A stretch of 64,000 bases of DNA from CAYXTC01 sp964479375 (GCA_964479375.1 CAYZKD010000002.1:4523-68522), one strand, 5' to 3'; shown: positions 1 through 7,267, numbered from the stretch's first letter. Notes: generated from the letters alone by a model not told the origin. Program-made: numbers and translations.

Positions 1-626
1 TCATTCATGCAATAAAAACCTAAAGGGATCCATTGTCCTGCGGTATATTTATCACCGATAACTATTGCCAAATATCTACCTTTTTCTAAAATTTCAATTG
101 TATTTTTTAAAACTTCGGAAAACTTTTCTAAAAATTCTTTGAGCGATTTTGCATTTGATAAATCATCTTTTGATTCACTAAATTTAATAATATCGGCATA
201 AGGCGGATGTAAAATTGCCAACTGAACATTTTTCTTTCCTTGCTTTTTTAAAACTTCTTTTACTTTTTCAAATGTTTCAATTTTTGTGCTATCACCAGTA
301 ATTAAATCAGAAAAATTATTTTTTGGTTCAATATTTTTCCCGACATAATCAACAAGCTTTTTTTGAATATCTACGCCAATAAAATTTCTGTTTAAACTTT
401 CCGATTCATAAGCTGTTGTTCCACTCCCTAGAAATGGATCAAAAACAATTTCATTTTTCTTTGTATATCTTAAAATTAACTGGTGTGGAATTTGTGGAAT
501 AAAATTACCGTGATAAAAGCCGTTATGCTTTCCTGTTTTATCTCTTTCTGGAATAATCCAAAGGCTATCTGTCAAAATTTCTGATTCTTTCCAATTATCT
601 AAATTTAAATCATTAAAAATTGGCAT
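1..626 (-). CDS. DNA methyltransferase (N6-adenine/N4-cytosine type), truncated by window edge
   Basis: Reading the minus strand from an ATG at 626 gives 208 residues, open to the window edge, so the C-terminus lies outside. The SAM-binding motif DPFLGSGTT sits at about residues 63-71, and the catalytic motif HPPYAD (in place of the usual DPPY) at about 140. This order, motif I before motif IV, is that of alpha or gamma amino-methyltransferases, although the N-terminal 60 residues resemble the stretch that precedes motif I in beta enzymes. The start lies 2 bp after the stop of the XRE regulator, so the two are co-transcribed. No restriction endonuclease is visible inside the window; one could lie to the left. 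An orphan methylase or half of a restriction-modification system are both possible. Confidence 0.85.
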   Translation of the reverse strand, partial: MPIFNDLNLDNWKESEILTDSLWIIPERDKTGKHNGFYHGNFIPQIPHQLILRYTKKNEIVFDPFLGSGTTAYESESLNRNFIGVDIQKKLVDYVGKNIEPKNNFSDLITGDSTKIETFEKVKEVLKKQGKKNVQLAILHPPYADIIKFSESKDDLSNAKSLKEFLEKFSEVLKNTIEILEKGRYLAIVIGDKYTAGQWIPLGFYCMN

Positions 627-628
627 GA

Positions 629-841
629 TTATTTTTTCATTAAGGTATCCAAACTAACGTCTAATGCGTTCGCTATTTTCTGGACAGTATCGATTGTTGG
701 ACTTTGTATGCCGCCGGACTCGATTTTAATAATAGTGGCATTAGCCACGTCCGCCAATCTTGAGAGCCTGTCTTGCGATAAGCCCTGTTCTTTTCGGTAC
801 TTTTTTATGTTCTTTGCGACTATTGTAGTAGGTTTTGACAT
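629..841 (-). CDS. XRE-family helix-turn-helix regulator
   Basis: A 70-residue protein that is almost entirely a Cro/CI-type helix-turn-helix, with the core GLSQDRLSRLADVANATI followed by KIESG and the C-terminal helix NALDVSLDTLMKK. I chose the ATG at 841 (MSKPTT); a longer version from 892 adds 17 hydrophobic residues that are not typical of the family and would read through a tandem 9-bp repeat that looks like an operator. It is directly upstream of the methyltransferase (2 bp), the arrangement of controller (C) proteins of restriction-modification systems, so autoregulation and control of the methylase is a reasonable inference. Toxin-antitoxin or generic XRE roles cannot be excluded. Confidence 0.85.
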   Translation of the reverse strand: MSKPTTIVAKNIKKYRKEQGLSQDRLSRLADVANATIIKIESGGIQSPTIDTVQKIANALDVSLDTLMKK

Positions 842-863
842 TGTGATATGATAATATATATAC

Positions 864-881
864 GATAGTATTGATAGTATT
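864..881 (-). promoter_or_regulatory. Tandem 9-bp repeat upstream of the XRE gene, possible operator
   Basis: GATAGTATT occurs twice head to tail (864-872, 873-881), 23 bp upstream of the chosen ATG of the XRE gene and within AT-rich promoter-like sequence. Small XRE controllers commonly bind such short repeats at their own promoter. That this is the operator is inference. Confidence 0.35.
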
Positions 882-900
882 TTATCGTTCAAAAATTATC

Positions 901-1340
901 TATACTAATATGATACATAACTTTCGTAATTCAATCAATCCAAAAGGGAGTTCTGCTTCGTTGCGCACGCACGGGTGGTGTGGGGCAAGCGCAACTACAA
1001 AAAAGATAGCCCCGCAAAAAAATTTCAGGGCGAAGCCCAAGCAGGCGGGCAAAAAGGAAGGGGGTTTGGGGGAAGGAATTTTTGCCCGCCTGCTCCTCCG
1101 CGCCGAAGGCGCGGTTGGGGTGGAAAGCGGCGGCGATTTCTCCGTTAGGAGAAAAGCGCACAAAAGCGTTTTTCCTTCCTTAATTGAAAAAAATTTGGAA
1201 GGGGCTCGCGAAAAAGAAATGAATGGAAAAACGCTTTTGTGTGCTCCCGCCGTCAGGCGGTACGCCGTCGCTGGGCGGGTTCAATCATCAAAATCCTGCG
1301 GATTTCGCTCAAACATTGTTCGAACTTCGTCCAAGAAACA
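901..1340. other. GC-rich palindromic stretch without a convincing gene
   Basis: About 440 bp that are visibly richer in G and C than the methylase region and open in several frames on both strands, with low-complexity translations that do not look like folded proteins. It contains inverted pairs: 15 bp perfect at 1041-1055/1079-1093 (GCAGGCGGGCAAAAA), about 20 bp with one mismatch at 1156-1175/1227-1246, and smaller GCGC-type hairpins. Long open frames here are most likely a by-product of composition. I see no start site with a Shine-Dalgarno sequence and no recognisable domain. Confidence 0.5.
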
Positions 1341-1474
1341 CCGCCAAATTTCACTTTCAGAAGAATTGGAAGGTTGCGCCTCGCGGCGAAGCCGCTCGGC
1401 GCGCCATTTTGCCGCCAAAACAAAACGATTTTTCAAATTGATTGCGAGCGTGCGCTCGCCAATGCGGGGGTTCG
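1341..1474 (+). repeat. Left copy of a perfect 134-bp inverted repeat
   Basis: Base-by-base comparison shows that 1341-1474 is identical to the reverse complement of 2940-3073. The outer end begins CCGCCAAATTTC, of which the first six bases equal the 3' end of the tRNA-Ser gene next to the right copy, but no tRNA adjoins this copy. On the minus strand it encodes the same peptide tail (RIGERTLAINLKNRF) as the C-terminal part of the recombinase. Confidence 0.95.
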
Positions 1475-1576
1475 CCGCGCGAAGCGCGGACAAAACGAAA
1501 GTTTTGCAACCAATCTTTTTCTTTCCGCCTTCGGTGGAAGCAAAGCGATATTTTCATTTCGATTGCCCAAACATAT

Positions 1577-3205
1577 ATGAACATGAATGACGACAAAAAG
1601 TATTTTCTCTACGCGCGCAAATCCACGGACGAGCCGGAGCGTCAGATTTTAAGTATTGAAGCGCAACTGGCGGAATTGCGGGAATACGCCAAGAAAGAAA
1701 ATCTCTCGCTCGTCCGTGAGTTTGTGGAGAACAAAACCGCCAAAGAGCCGGGGCGGGATATTTTCAACGATATGCTCGCGCGCGTAGAGAGCGGCGAAGC
1801 CGAAGGAATTTTAGCGTGGCATCCCGATAGGTTGGCGCGCAATTCCATAGACGGTGGGCGGATAATTTACCTGATTGATACCGGAAAAATCACTGCGCTA
1901 AAATTCCCTACTTTTTGGTTCGATCCTACGCCACAAGGAAAATTCATGCTCTCAATCGCTTTTGGGCAATCGAAATACTACGTTGATAATCTTTCGGAAA
2001 ATATAAAGAGGGGTATTCGCCAGAAACTGCGAAATGGTATTTGGCCCGCGTGGGCTCCACTTGGTTATATAAACGACAAGGAGAAGCGATGCGTTGTGGT
2101 GGATAAAGAAAAGGCGAAATACATCCGCAAGGCGTTTGAACTGTACGCCACTGGCGAATACCCCTTGTCCGAAATCCGAAAGATTATCAACGCCGCTGGC
2201 TTGGTTGGCAAAAAGGACAAGGTGCTTTCCGTCTCCAATTATCAGTACATGCTCAAAAATCCGATTTACTACGGCGTTATCAGATACAACGGAGAACTGT
2301 ATGACGGAAAGCACGAACCGATTATCACAAAGAAACTTTTTGATCGGTGCCAAGAAGTTATGCACCAAAAGAGCAAACCAAAAGGACGCAAACTGAAACC
2401 CTATCTCTACCGCGGACTATTTCGGTGCGGCGAGTGCGGGTGTTTTATCACTACCGAGACGCAGAAAGGACATAACTATTTACGATGTACCAAGCGCAAA
2501 GTAGCATGTTCGCAAAAGTACACCCGCGAGGAAGACATCACCGAGCAAATCCGCACCGAAATTCAAAAAGTTTCTTTGTGTTCGGCTTGGGCGGACAACT
2601 GTATAAATGAATTAGAAAACGAAAAAATGGAAACCGCCCAAGCCGAAAGCTCTTTCGCTCAAAAGATGAGAGATGAACTTGTTGGCGTTGAGGACAAGCT
2701 GAACACCTTGCTTGATATGGTCTTGGACAATCAGATTTCGCAGGAAGAATACGCCAACAAGAAACACAAGCTCATCAACCGCAAAAAGGAGCTTCGCGAG
2801 AATTTAACCGCTTTTGAGCGAAAGAGCGATAATCGGTTCGAACCCTTGACCCGATTTATAAAAGAGGCCAACCAAGCCGAAAATATCTCTTTGCGAGGAA
2901 ATCCCGAACAATGTCGGGATTTCCTGAAAAAGATTGGTTCGAACCCCCGCATTGGCGAGCGCACGCTCGCAATCAATTTGAAAAATCGTTTTGTTTTGGC
3001 GGCAAAATGGCGCGCCGAGCGGCTTCGCCGCGAGGCGCAACCTTCCAATTCTTCTGAAAGTGAAATTTGGCGGAGAGGGTGGGATTCGAACCCACGTGTC
3101 GCTTTAGCGACCATCGGTTTTCGAAACCGTGCCGGTGTGACCAAACTTCGGTACCTCTCCGTTTTTGTTTTTAAAACATTGCCTAAGTTTATCAGAATGT
3201 TTTGA
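1577..3205 (+). CDS. Large serine recombinase (site-specific integrase)
   Basis: A 542-residue protein from ATG 1577 (ATG 1583 also possible). The resolvase-type catalytic domain starts at once, with the nucleophile in YARKSTDEPERQ (Ser about 16) and the arginine motif WHPDRLARN; a recombinase DNA-binding domain follows; a zinc ribbon has Cys at about 284, 287, 303 and 311; then comes a charged coiled-coil of the large serine integrases. The protein probably ends near FLKKIGSN plus a short tail. The frame, however, runs on through the right inverted repeat (from about residue 455) and antisense through the tRNA-Ser gene (from about residue 497) to TGA at 3203, so the last 45 residues may not be functional. 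Position next to a tRNA suggests an integrated element that uses the tRNA 3' end as its attachment site. Confidence 0.92.
   Translation: MNMNDDKKYFLYARKSTDEPERQILSIEAQLAELREYAKKENLSLVREFVENKTAKEPGRDIFNDMLARVESGEAEGILAWHPDRLARNSIDGGRIIYLIDTGKITALKFPTFWFDPTPQGKFMLSIAFGQSKYYVDNLSENIKRGIRQKLRNGIWPAWAPLGYINDKEKRCVVVDKEKAKYIRKAFELYATGEYPLSEIRKIINAAGLVGKKDKVLSVSNYQYMLKNPIYYGVIRYNGELYDGKHEPIITKKLFDRCQEVMHQKSKPKGRKLKPYLYRGLFRCGECGCFITTETQKGHNYLRCTKRKVACSQKYTREEDITEQIRTEIQKVSLCSAWADNCINELENEKMETAQAESSFAQKMRDELVGVEDKLNTLLDMVLDNQISQEEYANKKHKLINRKKELRENLTAFERKSDNRFEPLTRFIKEANQAENISLRGNPEQCRDFLKKIGSNPRIGERTLAINLKNRFVLAAKWRAERLRREAQPSNSSESEIWRRGWDSNPRVALATIGFRNRAGVTKLRYLSVFVFKTLPKFIRMF
2896..2925. repeat. 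12-bp perfect palindrome inside the recombinase gene
   Basis: AGGAAATCCCGA (2896-2907) and TCGGGATTTCCT (2914-2925) are exact reverse complements separated by 6 bases. The palindrome lies 14 bp before the inner end of the right 134-bp repeat, within codons for the segment RGNPEQCRDFL. It could be a recombinase binding site, a regulatory hairpin or coincidence. Confidence 0.7.
2940..3073 (-). repeat. Right copy of the 134-bp inverted repeat
   Basis: Exact reverse complement of 1341-1474. Its outer end lies inside the tRNA-Ser gene, covering the last six transcribed bases of the tRNA (CCGCCA, including an encoded CCA), and the remainder is downstream of the tRNA. The recombinase C-terminal tail is encoded through it on the plus strand. 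Confidence 0.95.
3068..3160 (-). tRNA. tRNA-Ser(CGA)
   Basis: On the minus strand the acceptor arms GGAGAGG and CCTCTCC pair, the anticodon loop is TTCGAAA (anticodon CGA, reading UCG), the T arm contains GGGTTCGAATCCC, and a long variable arm (GTCGC/GCGAC) marks a serine tRNA. A CCA end is encoded (3068-3070). The gene is antisense to the end of the recombinase frame. Confidence 0.95.
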
Positions 3206-3261
3206 ATTAGATGTTCCCGCCCCCTAAGGCCCAATTTTATTTTTATTCTGTAAATAGTTAG

Positions 3262-3333
3262 TGCCCCTAATAGGAATCGAACCCATATCCCAGGCTCCGG
3301 AAGCCCGTGTTTTTTCCGTTAAACCATAGGGGC
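3262..3333 (-). tRNA. tRNA-Arg(CCG)
   Basis: Minus-strand cloverleaf with acceptor GCCCCTA/TAGGGGC, anticodon loop TTCCGGA (anticodon CCG, with G37), and T arm GGGTTCGATTCC. No CCA is encoded. Its 5' end overlaps the last 15 bases of the upstream methyltransferase gene on the same strand, so the two may share a transcript and need processing. Confidence 0.95.
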
Positions 3334-4008
3334 GGCTATGATATAGAAGTTCTGTCTGGTTTTTCTTTTATTCTTTGCAATGCCGGCTTTTTTAATTTCA
3401 AACCCCGCCCCTCTAACTGCTTTTTTAAATTCTCTTAAAGAAAAGCAATGGTAGTATCTGTCCACCTTTTTACCCCAAGGCTCCAAAAAATCCTTAAAAT
3501 CTATCCCTGTTTTACCGAGAATCCTCAAAATGGTATATTTAATTAGTAAAAATATCTCTTTTTTCTGATGAAATCTCCAGACAGTTAGAATAACCTTCCC
3601 TTCTTTTTTTAAAACCCTTTTTGCTTCCTTTAAAAAATCTGTCCGCAATTCTGCCGAAGGAATATGGTGCAAGACAGCAATGCTGTATATTTTATCAAAG
3701 CAATTATCGCTAAAAGGCAAATTGAGAGCGTTTGCTTTTTGGAATTTTGCTTCAGGGTGATTTTCCTTCGCTGCCTCTATCAGCTTTTCCGAATAATCAA
3801 CGCCTGTATAGTTTCCCTTTTTTAGGGCCGGATAGAGCCTTCCGTTGCCACACCCCAAATCAAGAACCTTGTCTCCCTTTTCCAATAAATCAAAAAGAAA
3901 GGTTATTTCTGGCCAGATCCTGCTTCGGGTTCTTGAAAAATCTCGAGCAATAAGGTTATAGTCTTCCCTTGTTTTATTCAAAAGGCACTGGGCGCATTCT
4001 TTATCCAT
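3319..4008 (-). CDS. Class I SAM methyltransferase, Trm9/ALKBH8-like
   Basis: 229 residues with a complete Rossmann methyltransferase core: motif I VLDLGCGNGRLYP at about 48-60, acidic motif II YTGVDYS, and the motif IV/V region FDKIYSIAVLHHIP. The opening YNLIARDFSRTRSRIWPE and the late RYYHCFSLREF resemble the Trm9/ALKBH8 tRNA methyltransferases, which methylate 5-carboxymethyluridine at wobble position 34. The gene starts only 5 bp from the divergently transcribed elp3, whose product makes the precursor of that modification in the established pathway, so a role in forming the methyl ester at U34 is a good inference. The stop codon lies inside the 5' end of tRNA-Arg. A generic Methyltransf_11 enzyme with another substrate is the alternative. 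Confidence 0.8.
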   Translation of the reverse strand: MDKECAQCLLNKTREDYNLIARDFSRTRSRIWPEITFLFDLLEKGDKVLDLGCGNGRLYPALKKGNYTGVDYSEKLIEAAKENHPEAKFQKANALNLPFSDNCFDKIYSIAVLHHIPSAELRTDFLKEAKRVLKKEGKVILTVWRFHQKKEIFLLIKYTILRILGKTGIDFKDFLEPWGKKVDRYYHCFSLREFKKAVRGAGFEIKKAGIAKNKRKTRQNFYIIAAPMV

Positions 4009-4013
4009 AGAAT

Positions 4014-5591
4014 ATGAACAAAACTGAAGAAATAATAAAAGAAATAATAAAAAACAGAAAAAATGCTCTGGAGAATTTAGATAAAGTTAAAAGAGAGATG
4101 GCGAAAAAGTTCAATTCCCGACCCGCCCCCAACGTCAAACTGTTAGAATCATATCACAAATTAGTTAAAAATAAAAGGATAAAGAGAGACAAGGAAATTG
4201 AATATTTGCTCACTATCCGCAAGGTAAGATCGCTCTCCGGCATTGTAAACGTATCTGTTTTAACCAAGCCCCATCCCTGCCCTGGCAAATGTATTTACTG
4301 CCCCAGGGAAGATAACATCCCCCAAAGCTATCTAAGAAAAGAACCTGCTGTTCAAAGGGCTGTTTTAACTAAATTCAACCCGTATCTTCAGATACAGACC
4401 CGTCTGAAATCCTTGATTAAAACGGGGCATCCCGTAGATAAGATAGAGTTAAGGATAATAGGAGGAACCTGGAGCTTTTACCCCAAAAAATACCAATCTT
4501 GGTTTGTGGCCAAATGCTTCCAAGCAGCCAACAATTTCCCCAAAAAGACTAATCACAGGCCTTCTTTGGAAAAAGAACAAATAAAAAACGAGGGGGCAAA
4601 GAATAAAATAATAGGGATTACCATAGAAACAAGGCCTGATTTTATAACGCAAGAAGAGATAAAAAGACTAAGGAAGATGGGCATAACAAGGGTGGAATTG
4701 GGAGTGCAGAGTATTTATAATAAAGTTTTAAGAATCAACAAAAGAGGCCATGAGGTCAGCGCCACCATTAAAGCCACAAAACTGTTAAAAGATGCGGGCT
4801 TTAAGATCTCTTATCAAATAATGCCTAATTTAATGGGGTCTACTTTTAAGGAGGATATTAAAATGTTCAAAGAGATTTTTTCTAATCCTGACTTTCGACC
4901 CGACCTTTTAAAAATATATCCTCTGGCCCTAGTGAAAAGCTCTCCTCTTTATAAATATTATTTTAAGGGGAAATTCAGTCCCTATTCCAAGCAAAAATTA
5001 ATAGAACTTTTGATCAAGATCAAGCAACAAGTGCCTTACTGGTGTAGAATCCAAAGAATAATCAGAGACATACCCTCTCAAGATATTGTAGAAGGAGGGA
5101 CTAAGACCTCAAACCTTAGAGAGCTCGTTCAAGAAGAAATGAATAAAAGAGGGTTAAGGTGCAAATGCATTAGGTGCAGAGAAGTGAAGGAAGCCTACAA
5201 CCCGAAAGAAAAACTTTATCTTTTCAGAGCAGACTACAGGGCTTCAGGAGGCAAAGAAGTGTTTTTAAGTCTTGAAAACAAAAACAGAACCAGGCTTTAT
5301 AGTCTTTTAAGATTGAGAATCCCCTCTGATTGCTCTCTTCCTGTCCTTAAAAAAAGTGCTATTGTCAGAGAAATTCACACCTATGGGCGGTTAAAACCCA
5401 TTCTGGAAAAAGGAATAATCTCGCCCCAGCACAAGGGCCTGGGTAAAAAACTGATGAAACAGGCAGAGAAAATTAGCCGAGAGCACGATCTAAAAAGGAT
5501 ATCTGTTATTTCAGGAGTAGGAGTGAGGGATTATTACAGAAAATTAGGCTACAGGCTAAAAGAAACCTATATGATTAAAAAGCCTCAATAG
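4014..5591 (+). CDS. elp3: Elp3-family tRNA U34 carboxymethyltransferase
   Basis: 525 residues with both Elp3 domains. The radical SAM domain carries Cys89, Cys93 and Cys96 (CPGKCIYCP) for the 4Fe-4S cluster and ELRIIGGTWSFYP nearby. The C-terminal GNAT acetyltransferase domain ends with QHKGLGKKLMKQAE and SVISGVGVRDYYRKLGY, the characteristic Elp3 signature. The family uses acetyl-CoA and SAM to place a carboxymethyl group on wobble uridine of tRNA. Cysteines at CKCIRCREV fit the structural zinc site. Divergent from a Trm9-like methyltransferase with 5 bp between the starts, so a compact bidirectional control region must lie inside the coding ends. Followed by a strong stem whose T-run serves the opposite strand. 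Confidence 0.95.
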   Translation: MNKTEEIIKEIIKNRKNALENLDKVKREMAKKFNSRPAPNVKLLESYHKLVKNKRIKRDKEIEYLLTIRKVRSLSGIVNVSVLTKPHPCPGKCIYCPREDNIPQSYLRKEPAVQRAVLTKFNPYLQIQTRLKSLIKTGHPVDKIELRIIGGTWSFYPKKYQSWFVAKCFQAANNFPKKTNHRPSLEKEQIKNEGAKNKIIGITIETRPDFITQEEIKRLRKMGITRVELGVQSIYNKVLRINKRGHEVSATIKATKLLKDAGFKISYQIMPNLMGSTFKEDIKMFKEIFSNPDFRPDLLKIYPLALVKSSPLYKYYFKGKFSPYSKQKLIELLIKIKQQVPYWCRIQRIIRDIPSQDIVEGGTKTSNLRELVQEEMNKRGLRCKCIRCREVKEAYNPKEKLYLFRADYRASGGKEVFLSLENKNRTRLYSLLRLRIPSDCSLPVLKKSAIVREIHTYGRLKPILEKGIISPQHKGLGKKLMKQAEKISREHDLKRISVISGVGVRDYYRKLGYRLKETYMIKKPQ

Positions 5592-5607
5592 CATTGCTAT
5601 TGAGGCT
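5575..5607 (-). terminator. Rho-independent terminator for the minus-strand gene at 5615
   Basis: A perfect 12-bp stem (5581-5592/5596-5607, AGCCTCAATAGC and its complement) with a 3-base loop is followed on the minus strand by TTTTTAATC. It contains the elp3 stop codon and faces the end of the convergent gene. Confidence 0.85.
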
Positions 5608-5614
5608 GTGGTTC

Positions 5615-6079
5615 TTAGAGAACCGGGAAACAATCTCTTTCTGTCCAAAGATGAGAAGGGTCAAATAAATCCAGAATAAGTCTTTCTCCTATGACGTAAA
5701 GAGCAGGAAAAGATGTTTTCTTTGGATGAGAAGAACCCAGAGACACAAAAACAAATCTTTCAGCAAGAGACATGGAAGCAGAAAGTTCTCCAATCCGAAT
5801 AAAGAGGACAAGGGCAAGCATTTCCTCGACTCGGGCGGGACGCTGGTTTCTTGCCAAAATTTCGCGAAATACCTGACCCGTAGTCAAACAAGTTTCCGGA
5901 GTAAGCATAATTACCTCGGCGCTTACTTGCCCTTTCCTTTTGATCGGAAAATTCTCTTCTGTAATTTCGGCGTTGACTTTCCCTTTGGAGTTGAGGCCGA
6001 AAAGGTTATTTATTGTCTCTCGCAAAGAAGAGTTGTAATTAATCACCGGGTGCATAATCCCCGTTGTTCTTAGTAGCAT
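5615..6079 (-). CDS. Conserved-looking hypothetical protein
   Basis: 154 residues, no domain that I recognise. The start at 6079 is supported by an excellent Shine-Dalgarno sequence (GAGAGGTG, 5 bases before ATG), and a terminator follows the stop, so it is a self-contained gene. The body is mixed alpha/beta in character, with a hydrophobic central stretch EEMLALVLFIRIGELSASM and an aromatic C-terminal part SFPALYVIGERLILDLFDPS followed by HLW. There is no signal peptide or clear membrane span. Position between elp3 and the NIF3-like gene gives no functional hint. Confidence 0.7.
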   Translation of the reverse strand: MLLRTTGIMHPVINYNSSLRETINNLFGLNSKGKVNAEITEENFPIKRKGQVSAEVIMLTPETCLTTGQVFREILARNQRPARVEEMLALVLFIRIGELSASMSLAERFVFVSLGSSHPKKTSFPALYVIGERLILDLFDPSHLWTERDCFPVL

Positions 6080-6119
6080 CTTTTCACCTCTCTTTCATCG
6101 CAGAAGTTTTTAAAAGAGC

Positions 6120-7058
6120 TTATATCCTTGAAACTCTGGTTAATCCAGAGCAGGGAACTATTTCTACGCCTTGTTTTTTTAATTCGTCTAACAGCAAATT
6201 GACCCCTAAAGAGTCGGAGGACATATGGCCCGCTATAACAACGTTGATATTAGCAGACTCTGCTTCTTTTTTATGCTCTTCTGACATATGCATGCCCACT
6301 ATGGTTCCTATGCCGGCCTGAGCCATTTTCTCGTAAAGTTTGGAGGATCCTTCCGTGCCTCCCGTGATTTCGGTAAGAGCTATCTTGCCTGTCCTATTTT
6401 CTTTGCTTCCTACAAATATTTTAGGGCCTGCCCCTATTTTGGCTGCTTCCTGATACTCGGGTATTTCTTCAAAAACTTTCATTAAGTCCTCTATTCTTCC
6501 TATGTTACTATTTTCGATTTTCTTTCTAAGAAAATCCGCTGCCAGATTATCGCAGACAGTATGAAGGCACATAAGATTAAATCTAAGAAGTTTGGCAGCA
6601 TCTACTGTCCTCTGATGATTAGCAGAATTAACCCCTCTGGCTACTTCTGAAATTCTCTTTTTCATCAGGTTTTCTGCAATATTAATAGGAACTCCGTATT
6701 GATGCAAAACATCACACTGAAGATCCATTACGCCTGCCAGATTGGCCAAACCCTTTCCCAGAGGATGGTGAGACAGAACCAGGTCTATGTCCCCCAGTTC
6801 TTTAGCCAGAAGTATTTCTGCAGGCTCTATGTCTATACCCGCCAAAACCTTCTTGATTTCTTTGTCTTCTGAAATATTTAAAATTCTGGAATCAGGATAG
6901 GGATTTCCCAGCAGTTCTGTATCAAAGTTCTTCTTATCTGACGCCTTATCATATTTTTTCTTTCTCCTGCCCAAGATCTCTTCAATCTGTTCCTCGCTCC
7001 TAAAATCGGCTTCTCTGGCCTTGCTTATTGCTAGATCAAATATTTGCTTTATTTTCAT
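6120..7058 (-). CDS. NIF3-like (DUF34) dinuclear-metal protein
   Basis: 312 residues. Features matching the NIF3 family are the metal-ligand motif LSHHPLG in the first third (about 93-99) and the late motif VVIAGHMSSDSLG (about 272-284), which resembles the family GHxxSE-like metal motif. The family forms toroidal hexamers with two metal ions per subunit; its biochemical role is not settled. The protein has a longer charged N-terminus (DFRSEEQIEEILGRRKKKYD) than usual. It is the second gene of a likely operon with a 52-residue basic protein whose end overlaps the first 23 bases. The assignment is by motif only and the sequence is divergent. Confidence 0.72.
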   Translation of the reverse strand: MKIKQIFDLAISKAREADFRSEEQIEEILGRRKKKYDKASDKKNFDTELLGNPYPDSRILNISEDKEIKKVLAGIDIEPAEILLAKELGDIDLVLSHHPLGKGLANLAGVMDLQCDVLHQYGVPINIAENLMKKRISEVARGVNSANHQRTVDAAKLLRFNLMCLHTVCDNLAADFLRKKIENSNIGRIEDLMKVFEEIPEYQEAAKIGAGPKIFVGSKENRTGKIALTEITGGTEGSSKLYEKMAQAGIGTIVGMHMSEEHKKEAESANINVVIAGHMSSDSLGVNLLLDELKKQGVEIVPCSGLTRVSRI

Positions 7059-7194
7059 TTTTCTTATCCGGTAAATATTTTTTGTATAACCTTTTAATTA
7101 ATTTTTTTTGCTCTTTGTAGTCAAAAACCTCTCTTCTTATCCGTGCTTTCTCTCTTCTTATATTTTTCCTCACTGATTTGGGAAATTTCCTCAT
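7036..7194 (-). CDS. Small basic protein overlapping the NIF3-like gene
   Basis: 52 residues beginning MRKFPKSVRKNIRREKAR and ending KKNENKANI, with about 40 percent Lys and Arg, likely one long amphipathic helix. Its stop lies 23 bases inside the NIF3-like gene, which would couple their translation. A well-spaced promoter (TTGATT, 17 bp, TAGAAT) lies upstream, and there is otherwise an unexplained 240-bp gap here. Basic peptides of this kind often bind nucleic acid or the ribosome, but no function can be assigned. The Shine-Dalgarno match is weak; a 47-residue frame starting at 7243 in another phase is an alternative. Confidence 0.45.
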   Translation of the reverse strand: MRKFPKSVRKNIRREKARIRREVFDYKEQKKLIKRLYKKYLPDKKNENKANI

Positions 7195-7267
7195 AATACA
7201 AAAAGATAGCCCCGGTAAAGAAAGTTAATTCTGATACCTTTCTAAACAAGAAACCACTCATATTTAT

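Noticed and set aside
871..1590. Long plus-strand frame of 239 codons and several overlapping minus-strand frames
   Set aside because: Open in most frames because of GC-rich, palindrome-rich sequence; translations are low-complexity and include the antisense of the recombinase tail.
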